Below are positions 7,079 through 14,134 of a DNA stretch of 34,284 nucleotides, piece by piece. The first letter of the stretch is position 1. Every line of letters begins with the position of its first letter. The notes under the pieces were generated by a model, which made no database searches, was not told where the DNA came from, and saw nothing but the letters and a program-made list of their open reading frames with translations. Source of the stretch: an uncultured Oscillospiraceae bacterium (GTDB taxonomy: Bacteria > Bacillota > Clostridia > Oscillospirales > Oscillospiraceae). The DNA lies in the NCBI GenBank assembly GCA_958423465.1, contig CATZRD010000023.1, positions 1 through 34,284 on the forward strand, given 5' to 3'. Both the position numbers and the translations under genes were made by a program.

Positions 7079-7100
7079 CACCCCCTCTCACAAGGGAGTG
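7079..7100 (-). promoter_or_regulatory. Hairpin sequestering the toxin ribosome site
   Basis: In the minus-strand message, CACTCCCT (7100-7093) can pair with AGGGGGTG (7086-7079). This is seven Watson-Crick pairs and one U-G pair with a six-base loop. It covers the Shine-Dalgarno sequence of the 31-residue peptide gene. Confidence 0.55.
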
Positions 7101-7151
7101 GCTAACCGCCTATGTAGCAACAGTGCCCAGGGTCCCCTTCGGGACGGCTCC

Positions 7152-7180
7152 ATCATACCAAAGGCGCTCCGCTTTGTCAA
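7152..7180 (-). promoter_or_regulatory. Consensus promoter of the candidate toxin
   Basis: On the minus strand, TTGACA (7180-7175), a 17-base spacer and TATGAT (7157-7152). The predicted start near 7145 gives a leader of about 70 bases before the toxin ATG. Confidence 0.85.
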
Positions 7181-7271
7181 TTCCTGTCATTTCCGCCGGT
7201 GTCCAGGTCGGACGCCGGTATTACTTTTTGCCCAGGCCCACAGCCGGGTCAGGAACCCCGGCCTCCGCCGC

Positions 7272-7520
7272 CTACCGGCCGCCGGAGGTTTCCAGGTCCT
7301 CGATCCGGTGGTTGGCCACCTTGACCTTCTCCTCCAGCAGGAGCTGCTGCTCCTCCAGCCGGTAGGTCCGCTCGATGACCTGGTTGTGCTTGTCCACCTT
7401 CTTCTCCAGCTCCTCCAGCCGGTAGGCGATGAGGGCGGCGCTTCGCCGGTTGGCCAGCCAGCTCCCCGCCAGCGTCCCCGCCAGCGCCAGCGCCGCCACG
7501 ATGATCGATGTCAGGTCCAT
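7272..7520 (-). CDS. XhlA-like membrane-anchored coiled-coil phage protein
   Basis: An 82-residue protein with an N-terminal membrane helix (about residues 5-23, SIIVAALALAGTLAGSWLA) followed by a long, strongly charged heptad-like helix (residues 28-78) with the repeated segment YRLEE. Size, topology and place in a lysis module match XhlA-type hemolysin/lysis proteins of Bacillota prophages, though orientation (membrane helix first) differs from classical XhlA. GAGGT precedes the ATG. A role in lysis or as a membrane spacer is inferred. Confidence 0.7.
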   Translation of the reverse strand: MDLTSIIVAALALAGTLAGSWLANRRSAALIAYRLEELEKKVDKHNQVIERTYRLEEQQLLLEEKVKVANHRIEDLETSGGR

Positions 7521-7560
7521 ATGTTACCTCGCTTGTCGTATGCTTCTCACGGCGCTCCGC

Positions 7561-8190
7561 CTACGGCTTGGAAAGACGCTCCACCGCGTCCCAGGTCCGT
7601 CCCTCCAGGTCCGCCCAGGTGGGCCGGATCAGATCCAGCAGCCGCCAAGTGGCGGCGTAGGCGCAGATCAGGCTCGCCGCGCCGGCGGCGGGATAGACCG
7701 CTCCGGACGCCCCCAGACCGCTGAGGGTCACGGAGGCCGTTACCGGGGTGACTCCGTCTCCCGTCAGGGCAAGGCGCGCCAGCGCCGCCTGAAGGGAGGC
7801 GGGAAGGATCACGCCGCCGGGGCTGTACCGGGCGGTCAGCGCGCCCCCCGTCCTGCTGACCGACCAGCCCGCTCCGGCGGCGGTCAGCGCGCCGGCGCCC
7901 TCTCCCGCCGCCGTTACCGTCAGGGCCGTCACCCGCACCGCCCGGGAGATGTCCGCCATTCCGGCCAGGGAGGCGCTCTCCCCGGCGGAGAAAAAGCCGC
8001 CGGGCACGTCCCAGACGTCCTTCAGAGCGGCCGCAAACCCCTCCCCCGTTCCCTCCAGGGCCAGGAGCACCCGGGGGACCAGAGCCTCCAGCGTCTCCTC
8101 CCGCCGGGAGGGAAGGCCCAGAGCGGTCAGCTCGTCCGCCAGATCGTTCCGCAGCCGGCGCAGCAGCGCCAGCCGTTCCGCTATCGCCAT
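7561..8190 (-). CDS. Phage tail-associated protein, uncharacterised
   Basis: A 209-residue protein. The first 50 residues (MAIAERLALLRRLRNDLADE...) are helical and charged. The rest is rich in Ala, Gly, Ser and Thr with many short beta-prone segments, as in tail-fibre or adhesin tips. I chose ATG 8190, which has GGAGG eight bases upstream and follows the previous stop by one base. The frame is open 123 bases further upstream but that part overlaps the preceding gene. Position between fibre-like genes and the lysis genes supports a tail role. No conserved domain is recognised. Confidence 0.65.
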   Translation of the reverse strand: MAIAERLALLRRLRNDLADELTALGLPSRREETLEALVPRVLLALEGTGEGFAAALKDVWDVPGGFFSAGESASLAGMADISRAVRVTALTVTAAGEGAGALTAAGAGWSVSRTGGALTARYSPGGVILPASLQAALARLALTGDGVTPVTASVTLSGLGASGAVYPAAGAASLICAYAATWRLLDLIRPTWADLEGRTWDAVERLSKP

Positions 8191-8191
8191 A

Positions 8192-8407
8192 TCAGCCGCC
8201 TCCCACGATGTCCGCCAGAACGGCGTCCAGATCCCCCAGAGCGCTCTGGATGGCCCGGTACACGCCGCCGCTGGCGACGGGGTTGCCGCTGTCCGGGGCG
8301 GGGGCGGCGTCAAAGGTCAGGGCGTCCTGCTTGCCCTTCAGCGCCGTTTTGACCAGATAGAAGGCGAAATGCAGGGCGCTGCCGCCGGTATGTCGTGTTG
8401 CCGCCAT
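8192..8407 (-). CDS. Small phage protein sharing the LVKTALKGK module
   Basis: A 71-residue protein. Its N-terminal third (ALHFAFYLVKTALKGKQDA) matches the N-terminus of the larger fibre-like gene upstream (ALTMLVQLVKTALKGKVDA), so the two share an attachment or assembly segment. The rest (PDSGNPVASGGVYRAIQSAL) resembles the short trimerising stretches seen in prophage fibres. The stop lies one base before the next gene's ATG, consistent with translational coupling. Its function is unknown. Confidence 0.7.
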   Translation of the reverse strand: MAATRHTGGSALHFAFYLVKTALKGKQDALTFDAAPAPDSGNPVASGGVYRAIQSALGDLDAVLADIVGGG

Positions 8408-8421
8408 ATGCCGTCACCGCC

Positions 8422-9287
8422 TTATACCACCACGGAATCCCAGATGGCCTGGACCTCCTGGTTGGTCAGCTCCGTGATCTCGCTGGAGAGCACATAGCCG
8501 CTGAGGTCGTAAAAGCCCCCCAGCACGTCCCAGGCGAAGCCCTCGCCGGACTGGACCGCCGCCACGTTGGTGCCTCCGGGGTATTTTCGCCCCGCCCCCT
8601 CCAGAAAGGCGTCTGAGGTGGTGAAGGCGTCGGTGACGTTGTAGACGAAGCCCAGATTGGCCTGGGCGGGGACCGGCAGGTCCGCGAAGGCGACAGCGCC
8701 CTGGGGCTTGTACACCCGGGCGTTGGCCGCGCTGATCCTGGCGTCCACCTGGGCGGCGGTCTGATACCCCTTGGCGGAGATTGCCGCCTCCACGTTGGCC
8801 GCCGTCTGGTAGCCCGCGTCGTTGGTCACCTGGGACACCTTGGTGGGCACGCTGGAGGCCGGGGCGTAATAGCCCGGGGCCTGTCCGCCCAGCTTGTCGG
8901 CGTTGGCCGGATTTGTTTTTGCGTCGTGATGCTGCTGCTCTCCTTGTCGATGACGCCGTCGTTGTCGGCGTCGTAGGTGAGCTTCAGCATGTCGCCGTAG
9001 CCCAGAGCGCCCAGACTGTCCTTCATTTCCTTGATCTTGCCGTCCAGGACCTTGCCCTGGGCGGCGGAGAGGGCGTTCACCCTGCTGTCGCTGGTGAGGA
9101 CGTCCTCCACTGTGGTCCGGTTGGCCCCCTCGGCCACGGCGGCCAGCTTGGCCTTCTCCGCCGGGGTGTAGTCGCTGGTGCTGAGGCCCTTGCCGGGCTC
9201 GGCGTCCACCTTGCCCTTCAGGGCGGTCTTGACCAGCTGCACCAGCATGGTGAGGGCGTTTTCCCCCGCGTGTGTTTTCTGACTCAT
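8422..9287 (-). pseudogene. Phage tail-fibre-like gene split by a frameshift
   Basis: Two frames together make one protein of about 288 residues. Frame 1, from ATG 9287 (GGAGGAGA ribosome site), reads MSQKTHAGENALTMLVQLVK... to DADNDGVIDK. It then degenerates into a Pro/Arg-rich tail ending at 8826. The -1 frame picks up at once with EQQHHDAKTNPANADKLGGQ, a typical prophage-fibre linker, and continues to 8422 with two GYQTAA repeats and a C-terminal SEITELTNQEVQAIW. The junction lies at about 8941-8943, where one missing base would restore the reading frame. A genuine one-base deletion, sequencing error or recoding cannot be told apart here. Confidence 0.75.
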
Positions 9288-9309
9288 CAATGATCTCCTC
9301 CGCTTCTCT

Positions 9310-9603
9310 TTATTTGACGCTGTTCCAGATTCGCATAATGTCCTGGTTGGTCAGCTCCGTCAGCTCCCGGTCCAGCTGCCGGGAGACGTCCTCCTCCGTG
9401 AGCTGGGCGGCCAGTTCCGCCGTAAGTCCCGTGATGGCCCCGATGGGGTGCTGGTCCGCCGCCTCCCGTCCGGTCAGCCTGCGGTGGTCCGTGACGCCGG
9501 GAGGCCCGGACCCCGCCAGCTCCACCACGATCTTCGGTCCCGGCTCCAGCCCAGCCGCCAGCAGGGGGACAGGCGCCACTGTTCCCCGAACTTCAGCCGT
9601 CAT
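9310..9603 (-). CDS. Small phage tail protein with ELTNQ..IW..SV terminus
   Basis: A 97-residue protein. The N-terminal part looks beta-structured (VRGTVAPVPLLAAGLEPGPK). The middle mentions TDHRRLTGREAADQHPIGAI, a linker often found in prophage tail fibres. The C-terminus TELTNQDIMRIWNSV is the same module that ends the frameshifted fibre gene. Its start overlaps the end of the preceding gene by 11 bases. It is probably a baseplate or fibre-attachment component; the exact role is unknown. Confidence 0.7.
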   Translation of the reverse strand: MTAEVRGTVAPVPLLAAGLEPGPKIVVELAGSGPPGVTDHRRLTGREAADQHPIGAITGLTAELAAQLTEEDVSRQLDRELTELTNQDIMRIWNSVK

Positions 9604-9928
9604 AGGTGTTCTCCCTTCCCACGGTGAAGTCCGAGGGCTTCACGATGGTCTTTACTCCCAGGTCCGTGAAGGTGACCTGCACGTCGTAGCTGTACACCCC
9701 GAAGGCCAGACCGGCGGTATCCTCCGGCGTGAAGCACACCACCGCCTTTCCGTCCTCTGTAAACGCGTCCACCCGCTTGCGGATCAGCGCGGCACCCCGC
9801 CCCGGGCAGCGGCGCACCGTCAGCTCCACCACGTCCCCCGGGGCGAAGGGCCGGTCCGGACAGGACACTATCAGGGTCTCGTCATCGCCCCGGGTCATCC
9901 GCAGCCCGGCGGCTCCGATCAATTCCAT
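9593..9928 (-). CDS. Baseplate upper protein-like (BppU N-terminal-like) phage protein
   Basis: A 111-residue, all-beta protein: RGDDETLIVSCPDRPFAPGDVVELTVR, then TEDGKAVVCFTPEDTAGLAFGVYSYDVQVTFTDLGVKTIVKPSDFTV. The order of strands and the G-x-Y-x-Y-D-V segment resemble the immunoglobulin-like N-terminal domain of BppU baseplate proteins. Here it stands alone, without the fibre part. It has an AGGAGG ribosome site. It is the first gene of the remnant: nothing phage-like lies upstream of it, and I see no convincing promoter. Confidence 0.7.
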   Translation of the reverse strand: MELIGAAGLRMTRGDDETLIVSCPDRPFAPGDVVELTVRRCPGRGAALIRKRVDAFTEDGKAVVCFTPEDTAGLAFGVYSYDVQVTFTDLGVKTIVKPSDFTVGRENTYDG

Positions 9929-10129
9929 CCTCTTGTTCCTCCTCCCTGTTTTTTCGCGAGGGGAGGCCGCCTCCCCTCGCCTATAGGCTCCGCTTTGCTC
10001 TTTGTTGCACGGAAACGTGCAACGGTCCGGGGAAAATGTTCCGTCCGGCGGCGCAAGAAAGGCCGGTCCCGGAAAACCAGCGGTTTTCCGGGACCGGCCT
10101 TTCAGGAGAGGGCGGGGAAGGAGGGACCA
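9929..10129. other. Gap between araD and the prophage remnant
   Basis: No gene is seen. It holds two small hairpins, one with 8 base pairs and a GAAA loop (10004-10023) and one GC-rich (9955-9979), plus the long terminator stem at 10058-10102. It marks the upstream edge of the prophage remnant. No clear att site was recognised. Confidence 0.6.
10058..10102 (-). terminator. Terminator of the arabinose operon
   Basis: A perfect 21-base-pair stem (10058-10078 with 10082-10102) with a three-base loop, ending in TTTCTT on the minus strand. It lies about 30 bases after the araD stop codon. Confidence 0.85.
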
Positions 10130-10828
10130 TCAGCCCTGGCCGTAGTAGGCGCCGGGGCCGTGCTTGCGGAGATAGTGCCTGTCCAGCAGCTCCTGCTGCA
10201 TGGGCTGCCAGCCGGGGTTCAGAGCCATGGCGTGGAAGTCCATGAAGGCCACCTCCTCCAGCACCACCGCGTTGTGGACGGCGTTCATGGGATCTGTCCC
10301 CCAGACAAAGGGACCGTGGCTGCGGACCAGCGCCGCCGGGACCTGACTGGGGTCGATCCCCCGCTGTCGGAAGGTCTCGATGATGACGTTTCCGGTCTCC
10401 TCCTCGTACGCTCCGGCGATCTCCTCGGGCGTCATGGGCCGGGTGCAGGGGATCTCCCCATAGAAGTAGTCCCCCTGGGTGGTGCCCAGGGCGGGAACGC
10501 CCCGGCCCGCCTGCGCGAAGGAGGTGGCCCACCGGCTGTGGGTGTGGACCACGCCGCCGATGGCGGGAAAGGCGTTATAGAGGGCCGCGTGGGTGGGGGT
10601 GTCGCTGGAGGGCTTGTACCGGCCCTCCACCCGCTCTCCGGTGGTCAGGGAGACCACCACCATATCCTCCGGGGTCATGCCGTCATAGGCCACCCCGGAG
10701 GGCTTGATGACCATGAGCCCCCGTTCCCGGTCCACCCCGGACACATTGCCCCAGGTAAAGGTCACCAGGCCGTGCGCGGGCAGCAGCAGATTGGCCGCGC
10801 AGACCTGTTCTTTCAGTTCTTCCAGCAT
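10130..10828 (-). CDS. araD: L-ribulose-5-phosphate 4-epimerase
   Basis: A 232-residue class II aldolase-fold epimerase that converts L-ribulose 5-phosphate to D-xylulose 5-phosphate, the last step of arabinose entry into the pentose phosphate pathway. Visible features are FTWGNVSG near the N-terminus, KPSGVAYDGM, the zinc-ligand segment VVHTHSRWAT, and DYFYGEIPCTRPMT. The family-typical TTHADYF is here TTQGDYF, a small deviation. ATG 10828 has GAGGTG upstream; an in-frame GTG lies nine bases earlier. It follows araA by ten bases as the last gene of the operon. Confidence 0.95.
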   Translation of the reverse strand: MLEELKEQVCAANLLLPAHGLVTFTWGNVSGVDRERGLMVIKPSGVAYDGMTPEDMVVVSLTTGERVEGRYKPSSDTPTHAALYNAFPAIGGVVHTHSRWATSFAQAGRGVPALGTTQGDYFYGEIPCTRPMTPEEIAGAYEEETGNVIIETFRQRGIDPSQVPAALVRSHGPFVWGTDPMNAVHNAVVLEEVAFMDFHAMALNPGWQPMQQELLDRHYLRKHGPGAYYGQG

Positions 10829-10838
10829 GGTCGGCACC

Positions 10839-12305
10839 TCACTTCAGCTTCCAGGCGATGTCGTTCCAGAAGAGCTCCTTCTCCAGGCTCTCCACCGTGG
10901 TGCCCCTGCCGATGTGGACGAACTCGACGCCCATGATGGCGCACCAGTCCTTCATCATCTCTGCCGTCACGTCGTAGCTGAGCACCGTGTGGTGGGCGCC
11001 TCCGGCGGTGATCCAGCACTCCACCCCGGTGGTAAGGTCCGGCTCCGCCTGCCACATGACCCGGGCCACAGGTAGGTTGGGCATGGGCATGATGGGCCTG
11101 ACGCAGTGGATGTCCTGGCAGATCAGCCGCAGGCGGCCGCCCATATCGATGAGGCTCACCACGATGGCGTCCCCCTCTTTGCCCTCGAACACCAGCCGGG
11201 CGGGGTCCTTCTCGTTCATGCCGATGCCCAGGTGGTGGGTCTCGATTCTGGGACGGCCCGCCGCCACGCTGGGACAGACCTCCAGCATATGGGCGCCCAG
11301 AGAGTACTGCTGTCCCTCCGCCAGATGGTAGGTGTAGTCCTCCATGAAGGCGGAAGCGCCGTTCCCACCCTCGCCCATGGCCTTCAGGATGGCGGTCATG
11401 GCGCTGACCTTCCAGTCCCCCTCGCCGCCGTAGCCGTAGCCCAGACTCATCAGGTGCTGGCTGGCCAGGCCCGGGAGCTGCTCCATGCCGTAGAGATCCT
11501 GGAAGGTGTTGGAAAAGGCCATGCACCCCTCGGCGTCCATCATCCTCTTCATGGCGATCTCTTCCCGGGCCTGATAGCGGACATGGTCCAGCTTGTCGGT
11601 GGCCATGTCGTACTTTTCCTGATACTCGGCCATCAGCGCGTCGATCTCAGATTCGGTGACGGCGTTCATCTCCTTCACCAGGTCGCCTACGGCCCAGGTG
11701 TTCACCTGCCAGCCCAGCCTGGTCTGGACCTCCACCTTGTCGCCCTCGGTGACGGCCACTTCCCGCATATTGTCCCCGAAGCGCATGACCTTCATGGACC
11801 TGCTGACCGCCGCGCCCACGGCGGTGCGCATCCAGCCGCCCAGACGGCGGAGGACCTTCTCATCCCGCCAGTACCCGGCGATGATCTTCCGGGGCAGGCG
11901 GAGCCGCGCGGCGATGAACCCGTGCTCCCGATCGCCGTGGGCGGCCTGGTTCAGGTTCATGAAGTCCATGTCGATCTCCTCGTTGGGGATCTCACGGTTA
12001 TACTGAGTGGCCAGGTGGCAGTAGGGCTTCTGAAGCCCCGCCAGGCCGTTGATCCACATTTTGCTGGGGCTGAAGGTGTGGCACCAGGCCACGATGCCGG
12101 CGCAGGCGTCGTCGTAGTTGGCCTCCTTCACCAGGTCGGTGATCTGGGCGCTGCTCATGGCGGTAACTTTGTAGACCAGAGGGTAGGGGAGGGTCCTGCT
12201 CATCTCCGCCGCCATCTCCTCCGCCCGGGCCGCCACGGTCTTAAGCACCTCCGGACCGTACAGGGACTGACTGCCCACAACAAACCAGAATTGATACTTC
12301 TTCAT
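10839..12305 (-). CDS. araA: L-arabinose isomerase
   Basis: A 488-residue, manganese-dependent isomerase that converts L-arabinose to L-ribulose in the cytoplasm. The N-terminus KKYQFWFVVGSQSLYGPEVL is diagnostic, as are CHTFSPSKMWI, the metal/substrate His segments THHLGIGMNEKDP and GGAHHTVLSYD, and GYGYGGEGDWK. Length is normal for the family. ATG 12305 follows AAGGAGG with seven bases spacing; a GTG lies just ahead of it. The gene is the second in the araB-araA-araD order, twelve bases behind the kinase, and is expected to be induced by arabinose through AraR. Confidence 0.97.
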   Translation of the reverse strand: MKKYQFWFVVGSQSLYGPEVLKTVAARAEEMAAEMSRTLPYPLVYKVTAMSSAQITDLVKEANYDDACAGIVAWCHTFSPSKMWINGLAGLQKPYCHLATQYNREIPNEEIDMDFMNLNQAAHGDREHGFIAARLRLPRKIIAGYWRDEKVLRRLGGWMRTAVGAAVSRSMKVMRFGDNMREVAVTEGDKVEVQTRLGWQVNTWAVGDLVKEMNAVTESEIDALMAEYQEKYDMATDKLDHVRYQAREEIAMKRMMDAEGCMAFSNTFQDLYGMEQLPGLASQHLMSLGYGYGGEGDWKVSAMTAILKAMGEGGNGASAFMEDYTYHLAEGQQYSLGAHMLEVCPSVAAGRPRIETHHLGIGMNEKDPARLVFEGKEGDAIVVSLIDMGGRLRLICQDIHCVRPIMPMPNLPVARVMWQAEPDLTTGVECWITAGGAHHTVLSYDVTAEMMKDWCAIMGVEFVHIGRGTTVESLEKELFWNDIAWKLK

Positions 12306-12317
12306 CACAGATCCTCC

Positions 12318-13859
12318 TTACAAAATCTCCACGGCCCGGCGCTCCACATCCAGAAGCCGCTGATATTGTTCCATATAGGCGTCAAAGCCTTCCACGTCCG
12401 CCGGGTCCGGCGCCAGCGTAGAGCCGGAGACGCCCTGGAACACCCGCGCCTTCAGGTAGTCCTCCAGCGTCTCGCCCGCGCCCCTGTTCAGCCGGTAGGC
12501 CGCCAGCAGGGCCATGCCGTAGGGTCCGCCCTCGCCGGCGGTCTCCATGCAGGTGACGGGGGCATGGCAGGCGGCGGCCATGTAGCGCTGTCCCACCACC
12601 GGCGTCTTGAAAAGGCCCCCGTGGCCGGTGAGGCTGTCAATGGCCACCTGCTCCCCCGCCAGGATGTCCATGCCGATTCGCAGCGTGGCCATGGTGGCGT
12701 AGAGCTGGGACCGGAGGAAGTTGGCCAGATTGAACCGGCTCTCCGGCGTCCGGACCGCCAGGGGACGGCCGGCGTCCATGTGGGTCACGCCCTCCCCCGC
12801 CAGATAGTTGCACACCAGCACCCCGCCGCAGTCCGCGTCGCCCTCCAGGCTCTTCTCGTAGAGCTTGGTGTACAGCTCCCCGGGGGCCGGGGCCGGGCCG
12901 AAGAGCGCCGCCGCCTCCCCCAGAAGGGACACCCAGGCGTTCATGTCGCTGGTGCAGTTGTTGCAGTGGACCATGGCCACGGGCCGCCCAGCGGGGGTGG
13001 TCACCAGGTCGATCTCCGGGTATACGCTGGACAGCGGCTTTTCCAGCACCACCATGGAGAAAATGGACGTCCCCGCGGAGACGTTGCCCGTCCGGGGGGC
13101 CACGGCGTTGGTGGCGGTCATGCCGGTGCCCGCGTCCCCCTCCGCCGGGGCGAAGGGGATGCCGGGGGCCAGCAGGCCGCCCAGCATGGCGGAGCCGCTC
13201 TCGGTCAGCTTCCCGGCGTCCTCACCAGCCACCAGCACCCGGGGCAGAACGTCCTCCAATGTCCAGGGCAGGCCCCTCGCCGCCGCCAGAGCGTTGAACT
13301 TCTCCAGCATGGCGGCGTCGTAATCACAGGTCTCACTGTCAATGGGGAACATGCCGGAGGCGTCCCCCACGCCCAGGGCGTTGACCCCGGTGAGCATATA
13401 GTGGACGTACCCCGCCAGAGTGGTGATATGGGCTACCCGGGGGACGTGCTCCTCCCCGTTCAGCATCGCCTGATAGAGGTGGGCGATGGACCACCGCTGG
13501 GGGATGTTGAAGCCGAAGCGGGCGGTCAGCTCCGCCGCCGCCTGGCCGGTGATGGTGTTCTGCCAGGTCCGGAAGGGGGTCAGCAGGTTCCAGTCCCTGT
13601 CAAAGGCCAGATAGCCGTGCATCATGGCGGAAACGCCCATGGCGGCAATACTTTCCCGATCCTCAATGCCCGCCAGTGCCGTCCGCAGTCCGCTCCAGAC
13701 CTCCTCCAGACCGTAGGTCCACACGCCGTTTTCATAGCGGCTGGCCCAGGTGCAGTCTCCGGAAGAGACAGGCTGATGGCGTTCGTCAATGGTCACCGCC
13801 TTGATCCGGGTGGAGCCCAGCTCGATACCCAGCACGGTCCGCTTTCTCTGATCGCTCAT
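12318..13859 (-). CDS. araB: FGGY-family ribulokinase (alternative AraB)
   Basis: A 513-residue sugar kinase that in this operon must phosphorylate L-ribulose to L-ribulose 5-phosphate. FGGY hallmarks are GIELGSTRIKAV near the N-terminus, MHGYLAFD, GDAGTGMTATNAV with NVSAGTSIF, and the C-terminal ATP site TGHGGLFKTP. It looks like the non-classical ribulokinase type found beside araA and araD in Clostridia and bifidobacteria, and less like E. coli AraB. The function call rests partly on the operon. ATG 13859 has GGGAGG eight bases upstream. It is the first gene of the operon, behind the AraR-controlled promoter. Confidence 0.88.
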   Translation of the reverse strand: MSDQRKRTVLGIELGSTRIKAVTIDERHQPVSSGDCTWASRYENGVWTYGLEEVWSGLRTALAGIEDRESIAAMGVSAMMHGYLAFDRDWNLLTPFRTWQNTITGQAAAELTARFGFNIPQRWSIAHLYQAMLNGEEHVPRVAHITTLAGYVHYMLTGVNALGVGDASGMFPIDSETCDYDAAMLEKFNALAAARGLPWTLEDVLPRVLVAGEDAGKLTESGSAMLGGLLAPGIPFAPAEGDAGTGMTATNAVAPRTGNVSAGTSIFSMVVLEKPLSSVYPEIDLVTTPAGRPVAMVHCNNCTSDMNAWVSLLGEAAALFGPAPAPGELYTKLYEKSLEGDADCGGVLVCNYLAGEGVTHMDAGRPLAVRTPESRFNLANFLRSQLYATMATLRIGMDILAGEQVAIDSLTGHGGLFKTPVVGQRYMAAACHAPVTCMETAGEGGPYGMALLAAYRLNRGAGETLEDYLKARVFQGVSGSTLAPDPADVEGFDAYMEQYQRLLDVERRAVEIL

Positions 13860-13890
13860 GGTATGCGCCTCCCATCTTTATTCTGGTATG

Positions 13891-13919
13891 ATTATCCGCT
13901 CCACATACAAATTTGTCAA
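13891..13919 (-). promoter_or_regulatory. Promoter of the arabinose operon
   Basis: On the minus strand, TTGACA (13919-13914), a 17-base spacer and GATAAT (13896-13891). The -35 element overlaps an AraR-like operator. Confidence 0.88.
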
Positions 13920-13926
13920 TACAATT
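13911..13926. promoter_or_regulatory. Probable AraR operator over the ara promoter
   Basis: ATTTGTCAATACAATT matches the Bacillus AraR box (ATTTGTACGTACAAAT) at 12 of 16 positions and covers the -35 hexamer. Adjacent ACAAATTTGT (13907-13916) adds a further half-site. Confidence 0.65.
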
Positions 13927-14025
13927 CGGACCATTTCAAGTGGAATTATCATTTTGCACGAGAATTTCCCCGGAAAATTTCACAAATCCATCTATGGTTG
14001 TATTAGATTTCAAAGTATAAAAACA

Positions 14026-14041
14026 ATTTATCCGTACAAAT
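14026..14041. promoter_or_regulatory. Probable AraR operator near araR
   Basis: ATTTATCCGTACAAAT matches the Bacillus AraR box at 14 of 16 positions. It lies just upstream of the araR -35 element and about 110 bases from the other site, a spacing that would allow looping. Confidence 0.72.
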
Positions 14042-14054
14042 TACGAAACAAGCC

Positions 14055-14083
14055 TTGCAATTTCTCCGCCGGTACGGTATGAT
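14055..14083 (+). promoter_or_regulatory. Promoter of araR
   Basis: TTGCAA (14055-14060), a 17-base spacer and TATGAT (14078-14083). The araR ATG is at 14135, preceded by GAGAGGAG. Confidence 0.75.
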
Positions 14084-14134
14084 GACAGGCAGGAAAACGC
14101 GTTTGCCGCCGCCCGGCGGCGGGAGAGGAGCGCC

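Noticed and set aside
8915..8930. Programmed -1 frameshift at the A5 run in the fibre gene
   Set aside because: The new frame already encodes sensible protein (EQQHHDAK) upstream of the A run, so slippage there would come too late. A simple one-base loss near 8942 explains the data better.
10004..10023. Eight-base-pair GAAA-loop hairpin as a riboswitch or att site
   Set aside because: It is short and isolated, with no conserved riboswitch core and no matching sequence at the other prophage end.
11106..14006. 966-codon open frame on the plus strand
   Set aside because: It is antisense to araA and the ribulokinase gene, which have clear family motifs. Its His/Gly/Pro-rich translation is the usual mirror of GC-rich coding DNA.
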